64,000 nucleotides of DNA, taken from Acetivibrio mesophilus (GTDB lineage: Bacteria > Bacillota > Clostridia > Acetivibrionales > Acetivibrionaceae). Numbering within the stretch: the first letter of the stretch is position 1; each line of letters begins with the position of its first letter. Location of the stretch: positions 124,001 to 188,000 of the forward strand of contig NZ_RLII01000004.1 in assembly GCF_004102745.1 (NCBI RefSeq), given 5' to 3'. The position numbers were made by a program, and so were the translations under genes. Below, piece after piece: positions 56,532 to 64,000 of the stretch. Under the pieces are notes generated by a model. It saw nothing but the letters and a program-made list of their open reading frames with translations, searched no databases and was not told the DNA's origin.

Positions 56532-57656
56532 TCAATAAAAGCTTTTCTGTCTTCTTGCCGACACACTAAGAACCACCCCGATAGCAATATAATTGGTCAG
56601 CATAGCACTTCCTCCCTGACTGACAAAAGGCAGCGGAATACCTGTAACCGGCAGAAGTCCAATGCTCATGCCGATATTTTCTATAAAGTGTATTGCAAAA
56701 AAAGCAGTTATACCGGTAACTAGAAATGCCCCATATCTATCCCTTGCATTTCTTACAATATATAAACATCTCATAAGAATGAAAAATACCAAGGCCAGAA
56801 TTATAACTGCTCCAACAAATCCCAATTCCTCACCAACTACTGAAAAAATAAAATCTGACTCCTTTACGGGTACCAGAGAATTCTGGGTCTGAATTCCCTT
56901 AAAAAGCCCTTTTCCGAAAATCTGCCCGGAGCCTATCGCTATTTTTGACCGGATAACGTTCCATCCTGCCCCCAAAGGATCCAATTCAGGATTTAGGAAA
57001 ACCCTTATTCTGTTCCTTCTGTTATCATTGAGTACAAAAAACCATATGATCGGCAAAGATGCTACACAAGCCCCCATCATCATTAAAATATACTTATAGC
57101 TGATTCCAAAGACAAACAGCATTACAAAAACCGCAAATACAAATACCAAGGTAGTGCCAAAATCCTTCTGTGCCATAACCAGCACTATCGGTATGCTAGT
57201 GTATATGACAAACTTTATGATATTAGCAGTTCTGTTTTTTTGTCCGTCATATATTCTCTCCAGAAAAACAGATGAAATAAGTACCATAGATATCTTTGCA
57301 AGCTCAGATGGCTGCAAGCTAAAACCCATTATATTAAGCCAGCTTCGGCTTCCCAATTCTTCTCCCGTACCAATGAAAAGAACCAGTACCAATAATACTA
57401 CCGTGAAGATATAGAACGGAATTCCCAGTATCTTAAAATCCTTATAATCCAGTAAACTAATAATTAGAGCCAATATTGTACCTACTACAATACTTCCCAT
57501 CTGCACCAGAAACATCCTCCGTCCACTGGGCATTGTAGCTACCGCACTTTTTAAAACAAAGGCTCCAATAACAGACAAAAAAGTAACCGCCAAAAACAGA
57601 AAATAGTCAAATCTTTTTACGATATTGGAGTTTTTAGTTTTTTCAACAAAATACAT
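56532..57656 (-). CDS. rodA: RodA-like SEDS glycan polymerase
   Basis: 374-aa polytopic SEDS protein. RSWLNIMGFSLQPSELAK, VMAQKDFGTTLVF, FLNPELDPLGAGWNVIRS, SVVGEELGFVGA and LPVTGIPLPFVSQGGSA match RodA (QKDFGTT and the SQGG end rather than FtsW's SYGG). It elongates glycan strands with an elongation PBP that is not in this window. ATG is preceded by AAGGTGACATTTC. It is monocistronic or at the end of a transcript, with a terminator behind. Confidence 0.92.
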   Translation of the reverse strand: MYFVEKTKNSNIVKRFDYFLFLAVTFLSVIGAFVLKSAVATMPSGRRMFLVQMGSIVVGTILALIISLLDYKDFKILGIPFYIFTVVLLVLVLFIGTGEELGSRSWLNIMGFSLQPSELAKISMVLISSVFLERIYDGQKNRTANIIKFVIYTSIPIVLVMAQKDFGTTLVFVFAVFVMLFVFGISYKYILMMMGACVASLPIIWFFVLNDNRRNRIRVFLNPELDPLGAGWNVIRSKIAIGSGQIFGKGLFKGIQTQNSLVPVKESDFIFSVVGEELGFVGAVIILALVFFILMRCLYIVRNARDRYGAFLVTGITAFFAIHFIENIGMSIGLLPVTGIPLPFVSQGGSAMLTNYIAIGVVLSVSARRQKSFY

Positions 57657-57716
57657 GAAATGTCACCTTCTAACAGTTAATATATAATCCGTCAATATGT
57701 ATTAATATCAATAATT

Positions 57717-57762
57717 AAAAACTACTGCCAAGCCCTTCTAACAATCTTTGCCTGACAGTAGT
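57717..57762 (-). terminator. Probable terminator after the Spo0E-like gene
   Basis: On the minus strand ACTACTGTCA and TGGCAGTAGT form a 10-bp stem (one T-G pair) with a 22-nt loop, followed by TTTTAATTATT. The large loop makes it weaker than the others. Confidence 0.6.
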
Positions 57763-57867
57763 CAAACTACTAATAATCACATTATAATTATATTTTTATA
57801 TTGAAGCAGTGTCAACCAATTCCAGAATTTAACCATTTGAAGCTTCATAAATCGTTCTTTATCTAAT

Positions 57868-58020
57868 TTAATTTGGATTCTTCCTCCCTAGCAATTCGTT
57901 ATAGTACTGGACGATAAGCATATCAAGCTTCACACTCAGCTCATATATTTTTGAGTAATCGTCACCGTTGTCAATCATATTGTTCAATTCACTCTGTAAA
58001 TCTTGAATCTTAAACTGCAT
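57868..58020 (-). CDS. Spo0E-like aspartyl-phosphate phosphatase
   Basis: 50-aa protein, too short for most gene callers: MQFKIQDLQSELNNM, then YSKIYELSVKLDMLIVQYYN. The two-helix hairpin and the SxxLD motif (S-V-K-L-D, residues 29-33) match the Spo0E family, whose members dephosphorylate Spo0A-P and delay sporulation. ATG is preceded by GGTGGTGTAGTAA. It lies between lgt and rodA on the same strand with its own terminator. Which phosphoprotein it serves is not shown. Confidence 0.75.
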   Translation of the reverse strand: MQFKIQDLQSELNNMIDNGDDYSKIYELSVKLDMLIVQYYNELLGRKNPN

Positions 58021-58184
58021 TTACTACACCACCATTTATCTTTTGTATAATTACACGACGTTAAAACTAATTTTCTGACATTCATGTTTGTTTTTTGTCC
58101 CTTCATTATAAAAAAATAGTAATTGCGAGTCAATACCCTTCGAAAAATGTAATAATATTGTAATATTTGATATAAACATGTCAA

Positions 58185-59147
58185 TTATAGAACTTTTTTA
58201 TTGTCAATTTCGCCCTCTCCAACACTTTCTTCCATTTTCTCCTCTTTGGTGTCGTATTCTGTCTTATTTTCGTAAACCTTTATGTCCTTAGGTCCAATAG
58301 CAGCATTATAAACCAATTCTCCTTTTGAAGTCCTGTGTCTTATAGCAATTATCACGGCAAAAGCTACTGAAAAAGCAATGGCAAGAAGCTGTGAAACCCT
58401 GAAAGCGCCAATATAGAGGCTGTCAGTCCTAAGCCCTTCAATCCAAGCTCTGCCTATACCATATAAGAGCATATAGAAGGAAAACAACTCGCCGCGTACC
58501 CTGTACCTCTTCCTGTACCAAATCAAGAAGAAGAAAACTCCTAAATTCCATAAAGATTCATATAAAAATGTTGGATGAACCGGCATCAAAGGATTAAGGC
58601 TACTGTCGCCCAAATCCGTTAAGTAGCGTTCCACCGCCTCACTGTACATTCCCCAGGGAAGATTGGTATTTGCACCGAAGGCTTCTTGATTCACAAAATT
58701 CCCCCACCTGCCGATTGCCTGGGCCAAAACAAAGTATGGAGCTCCAAGGTCCGCAAGGCTCAGAAAATCTATATTTTTTACTCTTGCAAAAATATATGCT
58801 GTAATTACTGCACCGATTAACCCTCCATAAACTGCCAATCCTCCGGTTCTGATATTAATTATTTTCTTAATATCTCCACCAAACTCATGCCAATTAAAAA
58901 CAACGTAGTAAAGCCTTGCACATATAATAGCTATAGGTGCGGCCCACAAAACCAGGTCAATTGTATCATCGGATTTTATGCCGAATTTTTCGCTGTTTCT
59001 TAGACCTAGAACAACTGCAAGAAAAAATGCCAATGCAATAATTATTCCGTACCAGTAGACAGGTATACCGAAAATATTGAAGGCAACCCTATCAATAACA
59101 AACTCCCACCCTAGCTTCGGAAACTTCACAATATTTACAGTATTCAT
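58185..59147 (-). CDS. lgt: Prolipoprotein diacylglyceryl transferase
   Basis: Membrane enzyme transferring diacylglyceryl from phosphatidylglycerol to the lipobox Cys of prolipoproteins. Seven or so helices; RTGGLAVYGGLIGA, the Lgt signature GRWGNFVNQEAFG and HPTFLYESLWN are present. 320 aa, including a ~40-residue acidic, probably cytoplasmic, C-terminal tail rich in Lys and Glu that is longer than usual. ATG is preceded by AGGGGAAAAAAG. Confidence 0.96.
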   Translation of the reverse strand: MNTVNIVKFPKLGWEFVIDRVAFNIFGIPVYWYGIIIALAFFLAVVLGLRNSEKFGIKSDDTIDLVLWAAPIAIICARLYYVVFNWHEFGGDIKKIINIRTGGLAVYGGLIGAVITAYIFARVKNIDFLSLADLGAPYFVLAQAIGRWGNFVNQEAFGANTNLPWGMYSEAVERYLTDLGDSSLNPLMPVHPTFLYESLWNLGVFFFLIWYRKRYRVRGELFSFYMLLYGIGRAWIEGLRTDSLYIGAFRVSQLLAIAFSVAFAVIIAIRHRTSKGELVYNAAIGPKDIKVYENKTEYDTKEEKMEESVGEGEIDNKKVL

Positions 59148-59164
59148 CTTTTTTCCCCTTTTCT

Positions 59165-60448
59165 CTATACCGGATTTATCACCGATATTGCTAAATTATC
59201 CAAATTAAAATGCTCTCCAAATACATCTTTTACATAATCAAAAGACATATTATCATAAATCTCCGGATAGTCAAACATACTTACCTCTTTAAAATACACC
59301 GAAATGAATGTATGCGAAATCCTTTCCACCGAATTGAGCTGCCTCATAAATCTTCCCTTCATAGCTCTTTTAATCCGCTCATAGCTTTCTTTATCAAGTC
59401 CTCTACTTTGAATTTTCTTAATTTCATCCACCACTCTTTTCTTTACCGCCAAAGGGTCTTTTGACTCGCCCCCAAAGGCCGAATAGGCATAGTTTTCCTC
59501 AATGCTGTAATCAAAATCAAAGGTATTATTGATAAGACCCTCATTATACAAGTCGTTGTAAAGGCTTGAACTTCTGCCCATTATCATTTCAAGAATGAGC
59601 TTTATTGCAATCTCTCGCCTTAAGCCCTCAATTCCCTTTGAATTAAAACCGGTGTCCTTAAATCCCATTTGAAACATTGGCATGGCAACCGCAAGCTTTT
59701 GCTCAACATATTCCCGGTTAATTGTTTTGGGTTCATCGGGAAAAATCCTCTTTATTTCGGGCTTGCTGCTCTTTGCCACAACACTATCCTCAATCTGCTT
59801 GAACACCTCTTCCGGTTCAACATCTCCTACCACCAGAATCATCATATTAGAAGGATGATAAAAGGTATTATAGCATTTATATAAAACTTCCCTGTCTATT
59901 TTGCTTATACTTTCAACTGTTCCTGCTATATCAATCTTTACAGGGTTATTTACGTAAAAAGCATCCAGCAAATTAAAGAAAACTCTCCAGTTCGGATCAT
60001 CTTCATACATTCTTATTTCCTGGGCGATTATGTCCTTTTCCTTCTCCACACTCTCCTCTGTAATAAAGGGATTTTGAACAAAATCCAAGAGAAGCTGAAA
60101 ATTTTCCTTGAATCTATCGGTACATGAAAACAGATAAACAGTCTGAGCAAAACTGGTATATGCATTGGGATTTGAACCTAGCTGTGAAAATTTATCCATA
60201 ACGCTGCCGTCCTTTTGCTCAAAAAGCTTATGCTCTAAAAAATGGGCAATTCCGTCAGGAACCCGAATAGCATCCTTTTCACCGTGCATGACAAACTCAT
60301 TATTGATAGAACCGTAATGAGTCGCAAAGGTTGCATACTTCTTAGAATAGCCTTTTTTGGGCACCACAAAGGATTTTAGACCGCTTGAATGCTCATGTAT
60401 ATATACCGTTTCATCGATATTTTTATATTCAATAGTTCTAATATTCAT
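59165..60448 (-). CDS. M16 family zinc peptidase (YmfH-like, active subunit)
   Basis: 427 aa. The inverted zinc motif HFLEH near residue 70 (the HxxEH of M16) and the downstream Glu in EKDIIAQEIRMYEDDP give a full metal site. It corresponds to the catalytic partner of two-subunit M16 pairs such as Bacillus YmfH/YmfF. The adjacent gene at 60515 is the companion without a metal site. It lies 17 bp upstream of lgt. Physiological substrate unknown. Confidence 0.9.
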   Translation of the reverse strand: MNIRTIEYKNIDETVYIHEHSSGLKSFVVPKKGYSKKYATFATHYGSINNEFVMHGEKDAIRVPDGIAHFLEHKLFEQKDGSVMDKFSQLGSNPNAYTSFAQTVYLFSCTDRFKENFQLLLDFVQNPFITEESVEKEKDIIAQEIRMYEDDPNWRVFFNLLDAFYVNNPVKIDIAGTVESISKIDREVLYKCYNTFYHPSNMMILVVGDVEPEEVFKQIEDSVVAKSSKPEIKRIFPDEPKTINREYVEQKLAVAMPMFQMGFKDTGFNSKGIEGLRREIAIKLILEMIMGRSSSLYNDLYNEGLINNTFDFDYSIEENYAYSAFGGESKDPLAVKKRVVDEIKKIQSRGLDKESYERIKRAMKGRFMRQLNSVERISHTFISVYFKEVSMFDYPEIYDNMSFDYVKDVFGEHFNLDNLAISVINPV

Positions 60449-60514
60449 ATTATTAAGAATTCTCCCTTCTATTTGTCACTTCTGTGTAATCCATTATTTA
60501 TTTCTGCTATTCTT

Positions 60515-61804
60515 TTATTCCTTCGATGTTAGAAAATAAACCGTATCTAGCTTTATTCTTTCGGCAATATCCACTATATCCTTTTTGGTTACTCTCTTTA
60601 CATTTTCAATAATGTCATCGGGAGTGTCGTTGGTTCCTACTATATACTGGCTGAAATAAAAGTCTACGATCTGAAGCTGGCTGTCCTTTAGAGACTTAAT
60701 ACCCGTTTCTATGCTCTTGATGGATGCCTCATACTCGTAGTCGGAAATATTGCCGTTTTTTATCTCTTCCAGCTGCTTATATATTATCTCCAATGCCTTA
60801 TCTTTGTTTTTTATTTCAATACCGCTGCTTATTACCATCAGGCCCTTAAACTTCTCAAGACGAGAAAACGCATAGTATGCCAGCCCCGCCTTTTCCCTGA
60901 CATTCTGGAAAAGCTTTGAATGGAGTCCGCCACCTAAAATGCTATTGTACACAACTAGTTTATAATAGTCCTTGTTGTCAGGCGGTGTATTGGTTCTAAA
61001 ACCCAGACAGAGTTTTCCCTGGTTTACACTCACTTTTTCAGTTATGTTCTTAACTTCTCCCACATTGACCTCTACCTTGGTCTTATCAATTGATTTAATA
61101 TTTCCCCTCTTTATTTTCGAAAGACCGTCTATTATGTATTTCACTCCTTCATCTTCAATATCACCGGAAATGAAAACATATGCAGGCAGTGTTTCAAGGA
61201 AGTATTTGTAGTGTTCATAAAGGTTTATCTCATTAATTTCCTTCAAATCCTCCACACTTCCGTAGTCGTATATTCCAAAGGGCTCATCCTTGCACATTTC
61301 CTCGAGGCATTTTTCTACGACATATTGCATTTTGTCGTTTACCCTGCTCTCGATAAGTTCTTTCAAATTCTGAGCCTCCTGCTCTATATACTCTTTCTTG
61401 AAGGCATTGTTTTCAAGAACGGGCTTTGTTATTATGTTTAGAAGAAGATCAAAATTCTTCTTTGTCAAATCAATATCCGGTCCTGCATATTTATTGGAGA
61501 TGTATTCAATATAGAACTGAATAATCTGATGCTCTCCCTTCTTTGTTACGCCACAGTCAAACACAGACCCATAGAGCTCTTCAAGGTAAAGAGAGATGTC
61601 CCTTATCGTGGGATAACCCTCACACCCTCTTCTTAGAACCGCTGGGAGCAGTGCATTTTTAGCCGCATTTTCCCGAGTCAAATTGTCATAGAAAAAAATA
61701 TTAATTGAATTGGTTTTGAATTTCTGGCTTTTAACCCTGTAAATCTTTATTCCATTAAAAGATGCAATTTCAGATACTATACTTTCTGAAATCAAATTAT
61801 TCAT
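60515..61804 (-). CDS. M16 family peptidase-like protein (YmfF-like, non-catalytic subunit)
   Basis: 429 aa of the M16 fold without HxxEH in the first half (the corresponding region reads LLPAVLRRGCEGY). The second half keeps LGGGLHSKLFQNVREKAGLAYYAFS, the Arg-Tyr substrate-binding pair of the inactive subunit. It should heterodimerise with the product of the next gene. ATG 61802-61804 has GAGAGG 9 nt upstream; the frame opens earlier at 61858 but without SD. Confidence 0.9.
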   Translation of the reverse strand: MNNLISESIVSEIASFNGIKIYRVKSQKFKTNSINIFFYDNLTRENAAKNALLPAVLRRGCEGYPTIRDISLYLEELYGSVFDCGVTKKGEHQIIQFYIEYISNKYAGPDIDLTKKNFDLLLNIITKPVLENNAFKKEYIEQEAQNLKELIESRVNDKMQYVVEKCLEEMCKDEPFGIYDYGSVEDLKEINEINLYEHYKYFLETLPAYVFISGDIEDEGVKYIIDGLSKIKRGNIKSIDKTKVEVNVGEVKNITEKVSVNQGKLCLGFRTNTPPDNKDYYKLVVYNSILGGGLHSKLFQNVREKAGLAYYAFSRLEKFKGLMVISSGIEIKNKDKALEIIYKQLEEIKNGNISDYEYEASIKSIETGIKSLKDSQLQIVDFYFSQYIVGTNDTPDDIIENVKRVTKKDIVDIAERIKLDTVYFLTSKE

Positions 61805-61903
61805 TAAATCAATCCTCTCTTTATGCATGTTATCTTTTCTATAAAAATAGTAGTTCAATCAAACTCAATTCGTAAAACCTAAGACGAAATAACGTATGTT
61901 AAT

Positions 61904-61933
61904 AGTATAATAAAAAAATGCACCTTTATTCAA
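61904..61933 (-). promoter_or_regulatory. Candidate promoter of the M16-lgt genes
   Basis: On the minus strand TTGAAT (61928-61933) and TATACT (61904-61909) are separated by 18 nt, about 100 nt before the first M16 start. 61805-62102 otherwise shows nothing. Confidence 0.35.
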
Positions 61934-62102
61934 TATTTGTCAGTCAAGTTTTTTTGCAAGGTAATTGTATTAATAGAATCAAATGTTTATTTGTATTTGT
62001 CATAGTATCCAAAATCAGTGTCCAATGTTTATTATATAGTTGTTTATTATTAGCTAAATAAAAAGCTTAGATATTGAAGATAATAATATTGGAGGGATTT
62101 CA

Positions 62103-62273
62103 ATGAATCAGGTTAGATATTACAGAAAATATCCAAGAACTCATATGAAGCAAACTGAGCATGAGGATACACGGACACTTGATCTAAGTATTGCACAAGC
62201 TACAGGAGTACTGGTATTGACATTTGTAACCGGTATGTTATCTGCATGTCTGCTAAAAAAGATGTATAGATAA
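62103..62273 (+). CDS. 56-aa small membrane protein
   Basis: A basic/polar N-terminus (MNQVRYYRKYPRTH) precedes a single hydrophobic helix (about residues 30-50, AQATGVLVLTFVTGMLSACLL) and a KKMYR end. TTGGAGGG lies 8 nt before the ATG. No family recognised. It is divergent from the M16 genes and convergent with ribF, and has a short hairpin after it. Confidence 0.65.
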   Translation: MNQVRYYRKYPRTHMKQTEHEDTRTLDLSIAQATGVLVLTFVTGMLSACLLKKMYR

Positions 62274-62275
62274 AC

Positions 62276-62297
62276 AGGGAGGCATATTTACCTCCCT
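62276..62297 (+). terminator. Weak terminator after the 56-aa gene
   Basis: AGGGAGG and CCTCCCT form a 7-bp stem with an 8-nt loop; a T-rich tract (62303-62310) follows a few bases later rather than immediately. Confidence 0.5.
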
Positions 62298-62331
62298 TCC
62301 CATCCTTTTTACAGTTACTTACAATAAAAAA

Positions 62332-63261
62332 TCAACTGCCAAAGTAGTTTTTTGCCGTACCTATGTCCTTCTCTATTTGGTCTGTAAGTTCTTTTACGCT
62401 GCCAAACTTCATTTGGTCTCTTAGTTTCGCAATGAAAAAGACTTCCACTTTCTTTCCATAAATGCTCTTATCAAAATCCAGTATGTATGTCTCGACGGAA
62501 ATCTTGTCCAATCCTCCAAATGTAGGATTGGACCCAACATTTGTAATGCTAGGATGCATTTTGCCGTCTATAAGGGTCTTCGTTATGTATACACCATTAC
62601 ACGGAAGAACAAGATAAGCCTCGGGATAAATATTTGCAGTAGGAAACCCTATGGTATTTCCTATCCTTCTTCCCTCTTCAACCTTTCCGGCAATGGAATA
62701 ATGCCTTCCAAGAAGTGTAAACACCCTATCCATATCACCATCTAAAATATAGCTCCTTATCTTGGTGCTACTTACTACTTCATCCCCCAACTTTATGGGC
62801 TCAATAACAATGACCTTGAAGCCAAGCTCTCTTCCTAGTTGACTTAACATTTCGGTATCACCCTGGCCTCGGTAGCCGAATCTATAATTAAAGCCTGCCA
62901 CCGCAAGCCTCATATTCAATCTTCCCACAAGAATATCTTTTACAAACTCCTCAGGCTTCATTCTTGAAAAGGTTTCATCGAATTTTTCAAAATATAAATA
63001 GTCCAACCGGGTCTTCTCAAGCAGCTCCACTTTCTTGTCCATTGCAGTAATTAGCGGAGTAAACAACTCTTTTCGCATTATGTTTTCCGGGTGCTTGCTA
63101 AAGGTATATACCACCGAATCTAAAGAATTAAGCTCCGATTCGCTTATTAGTTTGTTTATCAAAGCCATGTGCCCTACATGCAAACCGTCAAAATTTCCAA
63201 GCCCTATTCCCGTTGGTCTTATAAAATTGTAATTGCCTTCCGCTCCATATACGACTTTCAT
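62332..63261 (-). CDS. ribF: Bifunctional riboflavin kinase / FAD synthetase
   Basis: 309 aa. The N-terminal nucleotidyltransferase domain has GNFDGLHVGHMALI near residue 25 and SSTKIRSYI near 165. The C-terminal kinase domain (about 185-305) has GRRIGNTIGFPTANI and GVYITKT. It makes FMN, then FAD, from riboflavin. ATG 63259-63261 with AAGGAAAGCAT is chosen; the frame is open to 63333 without conservation. It lies 52 bp downstream of truB, a conserved pair. Confidence 0.95.
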   Translation of the reverse strand: MKVVYGAEGNYNFIRPTGIGLGNFDGLHVGHMALINKLISESELNSLDSVVYTFSKHPENIMRKELFTPLITAMDKKVELLEKTRLDYLYFEKFDETFSRMKPEEFVKDILVGRLNMRLAVAGFNYRFGYRGQGDTEMLSQLGRELGFKVIVIEPIKLGDEVVSSTKIRSYILDGDMDRVFTLLGRHYSIAGKVEEGRRIGNTIGFPTANIYPEAYLVLPCNGVYITKTLIDGKMHPSITNVGSNPTFGGLDKISVETYILDFDKSIYGKKVEVFFIAKLRDQMKFGSVKELTDQIEKDIGTAKNYFGS

Positions 63262-63313
63262 ATGCTTTCCTTCTACAACTCCAACTACAAAATAACTACT
63301 TTTTTTTACACAG

Positions 63314-64000
63314 CTATATAAAAAGCTTATCAACCTTAAGATTTAGCTTCCCATTCCTGTCGGAAACCGTCTCTCCTAAAGCCAAAAAAGCCCCATCGTG
63401 ATCATACACTCTAATTTTTTGAGCTGGGGTAAATTTGCCTTCGCTAAGGCCCACAAATCCACCGTTCAAAAACCTATTTTTATCCTTTTCATTAAGAGAG
63501 ATTCTGTCGTAGTCCTTAAAAACTACATCTATGCCAGTAAGCATTTTCTCAAAGGTTCCTTCCCGGGCCATTTCCTTTATCTCTTCTAGGGTCAAAGCAT
63601 TTTCAAGATCAAAACTACCGGCCTTCATCCTTACCAGAAAAGCCATATGGCCTCCGCATCCCAACCTATCTCCAATATCCGAACATAAAGTCCTTATATA
63701 AGTACCTTTAGAACAACCCACATCAAAAACAATCCGGTTGCCGGTGATATTCAAAATATCAATAAAATGTATCTTAACATCTCTTGGAGTTCGTTCTACT
63801 TCAATACCGCTTCTGGCAAGCTCATAGAGCTTCTTCCCATTCATCTTGATTGCCGAATACATAGGGGGCAACTGACTGTAGCTCCCTTCGAAGGACTTAA
63901 TAGCCCTTTCAATCTCATCATGAGAAGCCTTTACCTCCAGCGTGTTTATGACTTTTCCATATGCATCTTGTGTATCAGTGGACACACCTAACAAAAGCTC
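63314..64000 (-). CDS. truB: tRNA pseudouridine-55 synthase (5' end beyond window)
   Basis: 229 codons of the C-terminal portion. TDTQDAYGKV, QLPPMYSAIKMNGKKLYELAR, VGCSKGTYIRTLCSDIG and GGHMAFLVRMKAGSF are TruB motifs; the catalytic Asp region lies outside the window. A C-terminal PUA-like domain follows (about the last 70 residues). It runs from the window edge and is followed by ribF. Confidence 0.95.
   Translation of the reverse strand, partial: ELLLGVSTDTQDAYGKVINTLEVKASHDEIERAIKSFEGSYSQLPPMYSAIKMNGKKLYELARSGIEVERTPRDVKIHFIDILNITGNRIVFDVGCSKGTYIRTLCSDIGDRLGCGGHMAFLVRMKAGSFDLENALTLEEIKEMAREGTFEKMLTGIDVVFKDYDRISLNEKDKNRFLNGGFVGLSEGKFTPAQKIRVYDHDGAFLALGETVSDRNGKLNLKVDKLFI

Overview
The window looks like chromosomal DNA of a low-GC, endospore-forming, meso-diaminopimelate Gram-positive anaerobe of the class Clostridia. 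Evidence: AT-rich intergenic DNA, strong AGGAGG-type ribosome binding sites, sporulation genes (spoVS, a SpoIID/LytB protein, a Spo0E-like gene, a SpoVD/FtsI-type PBP with PASTA domains), FapR, PyrR and L-box regulation, a MurE with the DNPR motif, and anaerobic-type PyrD/PyrK. A cellulolytic Ruminiclostridium/Acetivibrio relative is my guess only. Almost everything is housekeeping and most genes lie on the minus strand. Many starts look like TTG or GTG once the Shine-Dalgarno position is taken into account.

Layout. 1-13130 (minus): a lipid, RNA and chromosome cluster, in transcription order FapR operator, fapR, plsX, fabH, fabD, fabG, acpP, [terminator], fabF, [hairpin], rnc, a radical SAM protein, spoVS, [terminator], pdxA and a 3'-truncated smc. 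13131-13600 is a decayed spacer with a 51-codon gene remnant. 13601-15551: pgsA and rimO. 15671-18359: a translationally coupled trio made of an SbcD-like phosphoesterase, a half-length Rad50/SbcC-like ATPase that ends just after a zinc-hook CxxC, and a small coiled-coil protein. 18428-19129: a histidine phosphatase. 19205-29650: the complete de novo UMP pathway (pyrR, B, C, F, carA, carB, pyrK, pyrD) behind a PyrR-binding attenuator. 29723-35497: a small membrane protein, a plus-strand CBM25-like protein, yajC-tgt-queA and a SpoIID-like protein.

35715-39368 (plus): a consensus promoter, a lysine riboswitch with terminator, then asd-dapA-dapB and a stand-alone tandem-ACT protein that resembles the regulatory half of aspartokinase. 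39473-44473: cobO, tRNA-Leu(GAG) with its own promoter and terminator, a 38-aa membrane peptide, an 86-bp imperfect palindrome, a UvrD-family helicase, a cyclase-family hydrolase and a frameshifted gene. 44698-57656 (minus): a dcw cell-wall cluster (mraZ, rsmH, ftsL, PBP, murE, murF, mraY, ftsW, murG) with MraZ boxes and promoter, preceded by rodA and followed by a truncated murA; a 280-bp array of an ATCTTTTGT-like motif lies between rsmH and ftsL. 57868-64000: a Spo0E-like gene, lgt, an M16 peptidase pair, a small membrane peptide, ribF and the 3' part of truB.

The genes fit together: the dap operon supplies meso-DAP for MurE, plsX/fab/pgsA make membrane lipid, and the mur/SEDS/PBP set builds the wall. 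The most unusual item is the half-Rad50 trio. No phage, insertion sequence, CRISPR array or defence island was recognised.
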